Shown here one piece after another: positions 1-10,723 of a stretch of 64,000 nucleotides of DNA. The translations under genes and the position numbers were made by a program. This DNA is from Calonectria ilicicola (taxonomy: Eukaryota; Ascomycota; Sordariomycetes; Hypocreales; Nectriaceae). A model generated the notes under the pieces. That model had not been told where the DNA came from. It did not search any database and saw only the letters and a list, made by a program, of their open reading frames with translations. The DNA lies in NCBI GenBank assembly GCA_020809705.1, contig CP085825.1:2418001-2482000 (forward strand), given 5' to 3'. The number at the start of each line of letters is the position of its first letter. Position 1 is the first letter of the stretch.

Positions 1-1854
1 TTCACCAGTCCCAGAGTCTGCGGATCCCACAGCCTTCAACTCACCTGCTCCTGGAGGAGATGATGGTGATGATGATGTTTCGGAGTCCCAGGAGCCACCT
101 GAGAGGCGGCGATACTTCAAGTACCGCAAGCTTCGCGATCCAGAAGAGTACATATCAGCCATTGAAAACTACGAAGACATGTCCACTACAGAGTTGTATG
201 AGATTTTAGAAGCCATCAACGTTTCATTGGTCCAATGGCAACATGAATGGACAGGTCTTGGCAAGGTCGTCGATGACTACGAAAACTCACTGCGGCGACG
301 AGCTGCCGATGCTAAGTATGAGTCTCGTACTCGGAATCTGCATCAACATGGCATTAATTACGAAGAGCCCGACTTTGGCGTCAAGGGATACAAAGCTAAA
401 GAGCGGGAGGGTATGAACGAAACTCGCTACCTCCAGAGTCAAGATCGCATCATGGCTGCTACATATGGCTTTGAATACGACCCTCATCCATCCAAGATTG
501 GTCGACAGAACCCGGAGACACAGCAAGTGGGAATCATGACTCGCGGACGATCGTTACGCAACCAGCCAAGACAGACTGCAAAGGCCACCGAGACCGAAGA
601 GGTGGTTGGGAAAAGGCAGCGAAAACCAGTTCAGTTATTCGACCCAACCATGCAGGATGTCAGCCGCAGTTCAACACCTGTGCCAACTCGTGGTCGCAGG
701 AGGAAGAATGCAGACGACGATGTCCAATCCAACCCCAATGCCAGCTTCAATACCGACGTTGGCTCTGATGGCGAGTCTGGGCTTCCCAAGACCCGACGCC
801 GACGTGGCCCACGAGGGAAATCAGGGGTTCCCAGTATTGTGGAAGAGACGCTTCCTGACCAGGATGAAGATGATTCCATGCTCAACGATGAGCCCACAAA
901 GCCCATTAGGAGAGGACGCGGACGCCCAAGATATGAAGAAGTTGATCCTAATGATTTCGGAGATGAAGAGCCCGAGCCGGAACTAAAGCAGCCCCGCAGG
1001 CATCTCCTGACGCTCAAGATCCCCAAAGGCAAGAACTTGAGCGAGCCATCATCTGCTATTACAGACAATGGAGACTCGCGGCCTTCGACAGCCTCATCGG
1101 AGGAGTCATCGCACACTGCTGAATCTTCATACTCTTTCCGACCTAAACGCCAAAAGCGGTTCCGCGATGATCCTGATGGCAGCGAGGAGACTTCCCAGGC
1201 GCCTGCGAAGAAAAGAGGCAAGCGAACCAAACCCCCTGGACCTCCCATTGAGACTCCAGCAGCCTCTACTACGGGCCCTACATCTGAACCGTCGCAAACA
1301 CCCAACAACCGCAAGGTTCAGAAGATCAAGGTTGTGCGTTCGGACGGCCGAAACGGCAATCCAAGCGAGGATGTAGAGGAGCCTCAGAAGGATCCCCAGA
1401 AGGACTACAAGTCCATGACCAAGTCTGAGAAGATGTCAGCTTCCATGAAGAGTATGTTCCTGCTAACAAGTATTTGCAAACAACGAGCTAACAATGCGCA
1501 GATCGGTGGGCAAACGGTAACATGGCCGGAGCTGTTGAGAAGCGAAAGGCAACACTCGCCGCAAAGAAGGCGGCCCAGGCTGCTGCTGAGCAAAAGCTGG
1601 GCATCATTGCTCCCAAACCCAAGGGCAAGGCCGGCGCAAAGAAGGATGCTACCATGCAGATGCAGCACCCGCATCCTCACCCGCACCAGCAGATACACCT
1701 GCAGCAGCCACCGCCGCACCCGCATCAGCAGTATCACCCGCAGCATCCGCCGCACCCACAGCACCCGCAGCAGCACCCTCTTCACCCGGGAGCCAATCCA
1801 CCTTACGTTCACGGAGCCCCCCCTAACATGGGATACCCGTATCACCAGATGTGA
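1..1854 (+). CDS. AT-hook, His/Pro-tailed nuclear protein (5' partial)
   Basis: The reading frame is already open at base 2, so the start lies upstream of the window. Exons are 2-1451 and 1502-1854. The 50 nt intron has a GTATGT donor, a GCTAAC branch at 1487-1492 and a GCGCAG acceptor, and it rejoins the frame within an Asn codon. About 600 residues are visible. The N-terminal part, around YFKYRKLRDPEEY, looks folded; the middle is charged and low-complexity, with repeated RRR/GRGRP patches and a clear AT-hook core RRGRGRPR (coded at 908-931). After the intron comes an Ala/Lys-rich helix-like stretch, then a tail made almost only of His, Pro and Gln (coded about 1661-1800). AT-hooks bind the minor groove of AT-rich DNA, so a nuclear, chromatin-linked role is inferred. 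I do not recognise the family. The gene ends at TGA 1852-1854. Confidence 0.8.
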
Positions 1855-3097
1855 GAGTAGAGTGTTTTTATCAATGGTCGACGTTACATCTACTGCATTA
1901 CGACTGTCTTTCTCGGCATTTCTTCTGCTTTTTGTTGTCATTGCATCTCTCATGAAGTTTATTATTTTAAAGCATTACAGGAAAAAAAAAAGGGGTCATG
2001 GGCTCTAGGGGGGGGGAGTGCACCTCTCACACGCTCTATGTAACAACCACATGAAATGAAACGGAGGACAGTACATACAGCCGCTCTGCCTACTGTGGAT
2101 ATTCAGAGGGTTTTGGATGTGTCGCGTGCCTGTACAGTAGATCGTATTTCTTTTCGTCGTTTGCTTCTTTCTCATTGTTTTTCTTTCTTTTTTTATTTGG
2201 TCTTCTCATTGCTATTTCCTTACGCATGCTCTTCGCTTTGGCATACATAACGGCATTGGCTTAGGTGGTGCGGTCTGGACCTCCCTCAATCAAGATCGGG
2301 GCAAATGTGCACTTAGCAAGGAGAGCATTCAACATTCACCGATACATATTTCTCATAATTCAATATTGATCACCCTTACTTACATCTTACATTGCTGTAT
2401 TTGCCAGAAGCTCGTGACTATGATAATAAGAATAACAGTATCGTATCTAAATTATTTATTTACGTTATTTATATAGTGCTTATTTATGTATTTATTTATA
2501 AACTGATGGTAGGGAAAGGTAGAGCTTGGAGAATCTTAGTTAGTGCTAGGTTGTTGATCTATCCAATTGTAGCAATGGACTCAACTTCCCAAAAGGGTAG
2601 CCGTAAAATGACGAAACACCAGTCGTTATTAATAGTCGCGGCGGGGCCAATTGCGGAAACTCAAAAAGATTTTCTTCACTTGTTTATTCTGGCTTAGCGG
2701 CTTACGTTGTGCAGGAATAACCCGTCATCACACATGGATCAAATTATGTCTGCTGAGGCCATAATTGCAGTCAAATAAAGCTTTTTTTTGCTTGGCTGTA
2801 AGCTTGTCCAACTGGGCAAGCGTTACAGCAGGCCCTTTGAGGCCTTGAAATATTCACAGACACCACACAGTACACAGCAAAGGCCAACGAGTATTTGAAG
2901 TGATTTTGTTTTGTCCTTGATGTGATGCCTGGTATGAATCATCCTTACACGCCGCAACCGAAATGCAGAGCCTGCCAATCCAGCGACTAACTTCCCATTC
3001 CGCCAAATCCCCGAATTTAAGGAAGAAGGGGCCTTCGCGCTCTATTTGATCGCATCGGACAGAACCACGCCTTTTGTCTTTCCCTACCCAAAACACT
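1855..3097. other. Intergenic, tail-to-tail region
   Basis: This lies between the 3' end of the AT-hook gene and the 3' end of RPL23, so it should hold two 3' UTRs and terminators. An A-run followed by G-runs sits at about 1979-2018. A strongly AT-rich stretch at about 2430-2505 is built of TTTA/TTTAT units. AATAAA-like signals occur near 2775. No open frame here looks coding. Confidence 0.6.
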
Positions 3098-4173
3098 TTA
3101 CATCACAACACCAGAGTTGCTGGCAATACGCTGGGAGACGGGTTAGTACGTGTCAGACACCTTGGCGAAAATGGTTGGGCTAAACTTACAGGCCAAAGCT
3201 CAGCAGCCTCCTTACCGACCGGGCCGGTGATGGCAGAACCCTTCATCTCACCCTTGGCGTTGACGATCTGTAGAGATTTTAGTTAGCTTTGGTCCAATTG
3301 CAGGCTCCCGCTACCTCGAGATATCCAATGCTGAAGTGGCAGGGTTAGAGCCACCATCGGCACTCCACACCACCACACCAACACCCAATTCTCGATATGC
3401 AAGGCAAAGGGAAAGAGGAATTCCACGTACAACACCAGCGTTGTCCTCGAAGTACAGGAAGACACCGTCGAATCGCTTCCAGGGCTTGGACTGGCGAACG
3501 ATAATGGCGGGGTGGACCTTCTTTCGGAGCTCGGGCTTTCCCTTCTTGACGGTGGCCATGACCATGTCACCGACACCACCGGCGGGCAATCGGTTCAGAC
3601 GAGCACCGATACCCTTGACGGCGATGATGTACAGGTTTCGGGCACCCGAGTTGTCACAGCAGTTCATGACGGCACCGCTGTAGCACCAGTTAGTTGGACA
3701 GGATTCGAAACATCGGTTCGGAGGGGCTTCGGGGCGACGTACACAGGGAGACCGAGGGTCATCTTAAGCTTGCCACCAGGGGCACCACGCCTGTTCAAGT
3801 CATGTCAGTCTACAGTCTTGGTTGGATGTGCCTTCGTCTCAAGACAGTCATGTCGCGGAAATCTGCCAGATCCGAGTCGGGACGTTGCGAATTAATTCCG
3901 CCATTGCTACTGTATTGTCGATTTCGGCCACAACAAAAAAAAACGCATGCATTCGATGGCAAGAAAAAACAGGCGGCCGTTGTTGTTTGGGCAGTGTCGT
4001 CCACAGGAGTCGCTGTGTGATTTCGTCGTTTCGTGCGCAGTCGAATTTCGTCCCCCACCAACATGAGCAAGGCTGGAATCGCGGCGTCGAGTAGCAACCG
4101 TCCCGAGGCAGAAATGGCAGAGATGGCGATACGAATGGAGACGTTTGGGGTGTACTTACGAGTTCTTGGCCAT
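3098..4173 (-). CDS. RPL23: 60S ribosomal protein L23 (uL14)
   Basis: Component of the large ribosomal subunit, at the subunit interface near the factor-binding site. Five exons on the minus strand: 4173-4160, 3790-3743, 3677-3431, 3267-3190, 3130-3098. They join in phase to a 139-residue protein, the usual uL14 length. It begins [20 protein letters not shown], contains the family blocks [29 protein letters not shown] and [19 protein letters not shown], and ends NSGVVM. Donors are GTAAGT or GTACGT and acceptors are CAG. The first exon is only 14 nt and the first intron 369 nt, a typical fungal ribosomal-protein arrangement. I searched intron 1 for C/D snoRNA boxes and found none convincing. 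The start is fixed by the MAKNS N-terminus. An E-box plus GATA element lies 140 bp upstream. Confidence 0.97.
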
Positions 4174-6130
4174 TGTATCGGAGTGTGTGTGGCGTTACTT
4201 CGTAAGAAATCCGTGCCGAGTCTCAAGATGCCGTCGTGAACAAGAGCTTTTCAGGCGAAATTTCCATCTGTGGGGTGAGAAACCCTATGGGAAGCGAACG
4301 GCCCACAGCGACCACGTGACGATAAGAGGCTTATCGGGAGGTTCGACGACACCACGCGCTAGCTTGCCAGTACGTTGTGAGTGAGAGAAAGTTGTGCTCG
4401 AGGGCACCATTTGAGAGGATAACATGCACAAGAATATGTCGTAAATTGATGGGAATCAATTTCTGATGTTTTTTATCACCTAATTTTGCTCTCTATCACT
4501 TACTCAGGCATGCGAAGCTGCTCAGCACAATCTCAACGTCGCTCTCATTGTTCCATGGCAGCCAAATAGGCCCTGGCTCCACCAAGGTGGGGCAACAGAT
4601 CACAGCCCTCAGAGGCAACCATCCAATAGCAGCCTACCATCTAGCCCTGACCAAGCACACATTTCCCTTACAGCCCATCTTTGGCTGCATCCCTTGTGTC
4701 AATGGGCCAGGTATCCGACCCCCATATCAGCATGTTCTTGCATTACGCTCTTGTTTAGGTGCCATACTATGCTATTTTTACAAGTGATTCCTTCCTGTAT
4801 TCAGGATGATGTAGTATTAAGCCGAGGCGCGCCAAATTTGACAGAACAAGACAGGGCCCAAGGACGGATTCTTGTTAGCAAAATAGGTACCATCCTACGG
4901 GTAGACAGTTATGCGATTTGTTTCGTGATTTACCATGGGCTGTGTGGCTAGGTCCTGCCAGATTGTGTGCATTGCTTGCCAGTCCCATAAATATGCTGAT
5001 GAGGTATTTGAGCTCAACTAGCTCATGTGACTTAGTCACAGCGAGGATTCAGCGTACATGGCTTATTACTTTTTATTCAATTCCTAAGCGGGCGGTGCTT
5101 AAAATGGCATTCGTCATTGTTTAGGACATAGAAGCGGTTTATGAAGTCGACGAATGTACACATACTTCATCACGGCAAACAAACCTGAGTGTTTAGACTA
5201 TTGCGACTTCGACCATGGATATCAGTTATAATAACAGAGCAATGGGAAATATTTGCCTCCTGGTCAAAAAAGGTGATATTTGTTGGTAACAATAATAGTT
5301 TAATGCATACTGTCAAGAGTATATTTCTTTGCTCCATGCCGTCACGTGCTGCCAATCAAGTTGCCAATTGACCAATCTGTCCACCAATCTTCTTCTATCA
5401 AAGCATTGGAGTTGTGGCAAAATGACTCAAACTAAGCAGAATAAGATTTTTGCAACCAAAAATGATACTTTACATAGCCACAAGAGTCCCTTCTTACTCT
5501 AGTGTTCTTAGATGGTCCAGGATACTCTACGTGATGCTACCCTGTACCCCCGCGTTTCCCCTAGGACACTTGAGGAGGAAATAACTGGTAATAATTTATT
5601 GTGTCATAGACATAGGAAAGTACAGGGTATCACATCGGCAACATGTTGCCGTCTTAAATTTCGGCTACTTTCAATGTTTGTATATAGGCAGACTAGGTGA
5701 GACAGATATAAACACGGACAATGATAACTATAACTTTACCCATGTAAGCTGGGATCAAGTGCTGACAAAAATCTCAAATCAAGACAAGCCATCAAATCAT
5801 ACATTGAAACTCGGAAATGTCTTAAATAGAGGCCCATTAGCCACCCAAATGCCAATGACCAGTTTTTCTCTCCCCATGCCACCTCCGCTTATCGCGTGCC
5901 GCCCTCTCCGCCCACCCCGCGCCTCCATCAAGCGGACCGAAGCCTACGCCGGAGCCGAACAGGTGGACCTCGGCTTGCTTCACGAACCACCACACCACGT
6001 CGCCAATCCCTTGCTTGAGACAGAGATCTAGTTCGGCTAATGTGGCCCTCCCCCCCTCCTTCGTGTGAACAGTTCCCTGTGCCAGTCTGCCAGCCTTGTA
6101 TTACCCCCCCTCCCTTTAGCCCCTTCACCC
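4174..6130. other. Intergenic, divergent region
   Basis: Upstream of both RPL23 (leftward) and the Nudix gene (rightward). The first 250 bp are the RPL23 promoter. The part from about 4900 to 5850 is AT-richer and has no frame with coding character. Pyrimidine-rich, C-run sequence at about 6040-6140 precedes the Nudix start and resembles a fungal 5' UTR. No repeat or transposon relic was recognised. Confidence 0.5.
4313..4326 (+). promoter_or_regulatory. CACGTGAC-GATAAG composite element upstream of RPL23
   Basis: The sequence cacgtgacgataag lies 140 bp upstream of the RPL23 start. It joins a CACGTG E-box, the type bound by Cbf1-like bHLH factors, to a GATAAG core. The same 14 bases in the same orientation relative to the gene occur 98 bp upstream of the SmG start (51973-51986). 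Binding is inferred from sequence only. Confidence 0.4.
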
Positions 6131-7396
6131 ATGCCTCCCCCCCTCAACACTATTGGGCGGCCCTTGTCCCATCTATCACTGCTTCGTCGCAGCGTCGTCG
6201 CGGCACCCAACTGTAGCTTTGGCAGAGCTAGACTAGCTCGCCGACCTTCAATTTTGCCTCTTTTTGCACCGGAAAGAGGCGCAATGACTCCTCGGAACCA
6301 GATAAACTACTCGACTGCTTCTGCGGGCAAGCGTCCGTCCAGCGAGCCTCGCCCCAGCTCGTCTGTGCTGCTGCTCTCCCCCCAAAACCAAGTCTTGCTC
6401 CTGCACCGCGTCCAGACGTCAACGTCCTTTGCCTCTGCGCATGTGTTCCCAGGCGGGAACCTGGATCTATTCCACGATGGCGAAATCCCTGCCGTGGGAT
6501 CTCCAGAGCGCCATCGTGATGGGCCGGCCTATCGCTTGGGGGCCATCCGAGAGACGTTTGAGGAGACGGGCATCTTGCTAGCCAAGAAAGACGGCGAATT
6601 GGTAAACATTAGCTCCGAGGAGAGAGATGCCGCAAGGAAAAAAATTCACGGAAATCAAGTCAATTTTCAAGAATGGGTGGCATCGCTGGGAGCTGAGCCA
6701 GATGTCGGTTCGTACAAGCCCATGGTCCGTAGATTACTCATTGCCCGCTAACTGGCATTTCAAGGTGGCCTGCTCCCCTTCACTAGATGGATTACACCAG
6801 CCAACAACCCAAAGAGATTCACAACCCAGATGTACCTCTATCTTCTCCCTCTCAGCCGCAGCCAGATGCCCTCCGAGATGCTCATCCCCACAGCGGACAA
6901 CGGCGTCGAGCACACAGCCGCCCTCTTCGCTCCGGCCCAGACATTTCTCTCCCAAGCTGCAACCAACTCCATTGTTTTATTTCCACCGCAAGCGTATCTG
7001 CTTCGCCATGTTGCCAACATCTTTGCCAGCACCGCCGCTTCTCCCGAGGAAGGGCCTCTGCACTTGACTTCACAGCGCGAGAGGCTGCTCTCCTTTCTCA
7101 ACACGGTCCCGACTGCCGAGACGGACAAGGGAAAGCAGCATGCTACGTCTCAGATTCCATGGGCAGACAAGGTGATGAGCCCACACACGCTGTTCATCCG
7201 CAAGGCAGATAAACGAGTAGTCCTCGCATTGGACAAGCCTGGACTGGAACTGAAGGATAGTGGCAGGGGTGGTGACTGGGAGAGAGTGGTGTTGGTTCAC
7301 TTTGGCAAGGGGGGGCCTACAGATTTGGAGATTAGGAGAAGGGAGGACGCATTGGAAGAGGAGAAGAAGGCTAACAGAAAAGAGCAGAAATTATAG
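6131..7396 (+). CDS. NUDT19-like Nudix hydrolase
   Basis: Exons 6131-6707 and 6765-7396 give 402 residues. The 57 nt intron has a GTTCGT donor, a GCTAAC branch at 6747 and a CAAG acceptor, and restores GGLLPFTRWITP. The domain begins at SSVLLLSPQNQVLLLHR. The Nudix motif is split by an insertion: FPGGNLD, then about 25 residues, then LGAIRETFEETGIL carrying the REXXEEXG helix. That split box is typical of the NUDT19/RP2 branch, whose mammalian member hydrolyses CoA and acyl-CoA in peroxisomes. The C-terminus reads KEQKL, close to but not a standard PTS1 tripeptide. The first in-frame ATG (6131) adds an Arg/Ser-rich leader with few acidic residues that could target mitochondria. ATG 6284 (MTPRNQ) is the alternative start. 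Substrate is inferred from family. Confidence 0.85.
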
Positions 7397-7743
7397 AGTT
7401 GACATAGATGCTCATGTATTGTACGCAACGGCTCGTTTAATGTTTTATACACGCCTGATATTAAACCAGGCCTACATTGTCCCTCTTTCGCACCTGGCCT
7501 ATTATGCTTTGCGAAATATCAAGACGAAGATTCAAGACCTGGAAAAAAAAAATCATATATGTCGTATTTCATGAGAGTGGAAGCTATCATTTACACATCT
7601 GATGTGTGGCATCTAAAATTTCATCGGGTATCATACAGCGACAAATGGGAGAGCTTACTCGCCCAAGCAAGGAGACGAGTCCAAAGAATCATCTCCGTTC
7701 GACACGCATCCGTATTTTCCAACTCCAATCTGCTCACGTGCCT
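7397..7743. other. Convergent 3' intergenic
   Basis: 347 bp between two convergent stop codons. It holds the two 3' UTRs, an A-run at about 7543-7551 and a CACGTG at about 7735. No gene is seen. Confidence 0.6.
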
Positions 7744-10723
7744 TTACCACTTTTTTGGTTGCGATTGCGTACTTTCCATTTCCAGACCTCTAATGCTCTG
7801 GCTCCAATCTTGCCAATTAAACTCATCTCCCAGCATGTCGGTATCTTCCCCACTCGGTTCGCCAAAGCTGGCGTTCATGGATGTGAATGGATCGGACCAC
7901 AGGTATGGAGGCGGATTGTCGTCTTTGGCAAGCGGCATTTGGGATGCAGCAACATTGTTCTGCCCAACTGGGGCGGGTGCGCTCCCACCCGCCGATGTCG
8001 GCGTATTCTTCATTTCGGTAACAATCATGTCGTTCATGGGCCAGAAAGCGGCCATTGGGAATGTCGTGTCTTGTGCCATGAAGTCATCCATCATGTTCAT
8101 GGCCGCATCTGACAAATCAATATTTGTGGGGATATTTTTAGGGGTTTGCGGTCGGGGCTGTGGCTCTATCTCCGACTCTGAACGCTGCTCAGTTGTATTC
8201 TTTTGGGTTGGTGCGGGAGGAGGCATTGGGGTAGTAGAAGAAGCCCATGACGCCTCCGCGCCTTCCGGCCGAATCATCAAGAGCCACGCCTCTCTGATCT
8301 GCTCCATCTTTCCTTCTGCGCCTGGAACTGGTCCGAACCGAGCATGGATCGGGTTCATTCGCTCGTCAAAATCCAACTGGCGAGCCTCGTCCGGGTTCTC
8401 TTTGAGACGGCTCAACTCCGAAGCTCGATACTTGGTAACCTTGTTAGAAAGCTTTTTCAGGGGCATTATCACGGCAGCGTAGTCCGAGTTTGTCAAAAAT
8501 TCCTTCTCTGTCCCATAGCCGTGCAGAGCCTGCCAACCCCGTTCCACGAGGGGCGTCCATGGACGTCGCGCAGTTTCAATCAGGTAATACGCCATGGCAT
8601 GCCAGTTGGTGTAAGTCATGAACAGCCACCTGTATTGCTTGCATCGTGCATCCGTATTCAGTATATGACTGTACTCCATTATCTCAATGGCTGCGACGTA
8701 TACCCGGCGTCTGGCCTCGTCTGTGAGTTCCCCATCAGAACCAGGGAAGAGCATCGGCTGGTATATTACCAGGCACATCTTTGCCATGATTATTCTGGCA
8801 ATCATGGCTGCCATCCAGTATAGCGGATCGGTCTCGTGGAGCACAACATGTTTAAGGAATTTGGTTTCCACGCCTTGATAAACCTCAATGAGCATTCGCT
8901 CCCGTTCGGGTAGACTGGCTGCAGTAAGCGCCATTCCCCTCGGACAAATGTTTGCAAATGCAGATGAAGCCCGTACGAGACGTCTGCTAAGATTGCATAT
9001 CTCGTAACGAACTAGGGCGACGGCGCAGTCGGACCGCCCCTCTCTCGATTCCGGAAACTCTGTCATTTCTGGGTACATCTCTGTGTCGTTGATATTTGAG
9101 GGCATCATGGTGTCGTAACTACGATCGCTGATGACGAGATCAGTACCGAGCTCGTCGGCAGCTCGGAGATCCAGGATGAGCAAATGCCACCAAATTCGTC
9201 GTCTCATCTCAGTCTCGAACGGGGTCAGGCTAAAATGAGTTCCATCACGGTGCAGTCCCATCCCCTGGGCAAGATGAACCAATAAACCGGTGAGTGACCA
9301 GCAGAACCGGCTGTCATCCTGTCGCCTTACAACGACTAAAAATATGATGAATGCTTGTAGAATTGTCAAGTCTGTTGTCTGAAGAAAATTTGCCTTTGAA
9401 AGGGCTTGTTCAACGGCAAAGCGGAATTGGGTGAGAAGGTCGTCCTTATTGGAGCCGAGATTGGTTTGCACCTTTAAAAGTTGTATAGTTAGTCAAGTGA
9501 TGCATTTTAATGAACCTAGAATCTTGGCCTCACCTCTTCCGTCTCGAGTGATGTAATCGCGGCGTAGTAGATAGCAAACACCAAAGCTTCCTGGCTTGGG
9601 CTGAGGCTGGCTTGATTTTTCCTGGCATCGCGGAATATAGCCTCCATGGAGGGAACATGGAGGACCTTGATCAAAGGCTCAACATTTTCCTGGTAAACCG
9701 ACCACAGGAATGGGATGTGGGATGGGAGAGGGTGGCACTTTGTCAAGTTTACATCGGCTGACCGGTAGCCAAGGATGAATGAATGATGGTCTATTGCTGG
9801 AGCGGAAGATTGTGTCGTCTCAGGTGTTTCGCCGTAGTCAGAGTCGTCGGACTCCTCATCGGTTAGTTTCTGGGACTCCTGACGGATGGAGTCGAGCTAT
9901 CAACCAATATTAGCCAAGTGCTTTTCGCACACGTATTAGTAAATGCACACACCTCGTCGTTGAGCTTGGTCCAGAATCCGCTGCTGACATATCTCCGGCT
10001 TCCGCTGTTTTCGCTTAAGACCAACCGACCGAATCTTTGGTGTAGTTCCTTCCTCCTTGCCATTTCACTGTTATCGCTGGCCGTATCATTATCCTTGGGA
10101 CTGCTGGCATGGCAAGATAAAAAGCTAGCGGTTGATGATTGTCTTGGAGGAAACGTGGATGCCTTCTCAGCCGGGTTGATGCCCTGTCCAGCATGTGCCG
10201 CATCGGGGGAGCTGGCTGAAGACGGGCCCTTGCCACCAGATTCAACCTCAATCTGGCCGCTCAGTTCCTCCACAATACCCTCCAACTTCCTCAGCCTCTT
10301 CATCAGCTCTAACTCACGCTGGCTCGAGTTTTTCGGGGGCGCATTGGGATCTCTGGGGCGCGGCTGACGGGGCGCACGACCGGGAGCGGGGAAAACGCAG
10401 GGTATCTGGGCTCGACGGCAGTTGGAACAAGGCATCTGCTTGTCGCAGCGCACTTTGCGCCGTCGGCAGGTGACGCATGATCGTGGATTCAGAGCGGGCG
10501 TTCCAGAGCCACCAGGAGCCTGGATCGGAGCGGTGTGGGCGTCGGGACCGGTAGTTTGGTAAACAGTGACATTGCTTCCCGACCGTGTTGGTTGACCGGG
10601 GGTAGAGGCATTGTCATGGGGTTCGTGAGAGTTTGACGGCGTTGTAGTGTTGGCCTGTTCGGGGCCATCGGTTAAGTTGTTAAAGTCATAGCCCATGGCC
10701 AGACTCTCGAGGTAGCTCGTCAT
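7744..10723 (-). CDS. Zn2Cys6 fungal-specific transcription factor
   Basis: Three exons (10723-9953, 9896-9534, 9471-7744) encode 953 residues. Introns are 56 and 62 nt with GTGTGT and GTGAGG donors. The zinc cluster is complete: Cys83-x2-Cys86-x6-Cys93-x5-Cys99-x2-Cys102-x6-Cys109. A basic linker (GRAPRQPRPRDP) and a Leu/Glu helix at about 131-157, probably a dimerising coiled coil, follow. The middle homology region of Fungal_trans proteins spans roughly residues 400-650, with the hallmark GLLVHLAQGMGLHRDG and ETEMRRRIWWHLLILD. The C-terminal 150 residues are Pro/Met/Asp-rich and could be an activation region. Such proteins are nuclear and usually bind CGG half-sites. No pathway gene sits beside it, so its target is unknown. 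The start is the first ATG of the frame. Confidence 0.93.

Noticed and set aside
2430..2505. AT-rich TTTA tract as a replication origin
   Set aside because: Filamentous fungi have no defined sequence consensus for origins; composition alone is no support.
3791..4159. snoRNA inside the long first intron of RPL23
   Set aside because: No C box with a D box was found in the sense orientation.
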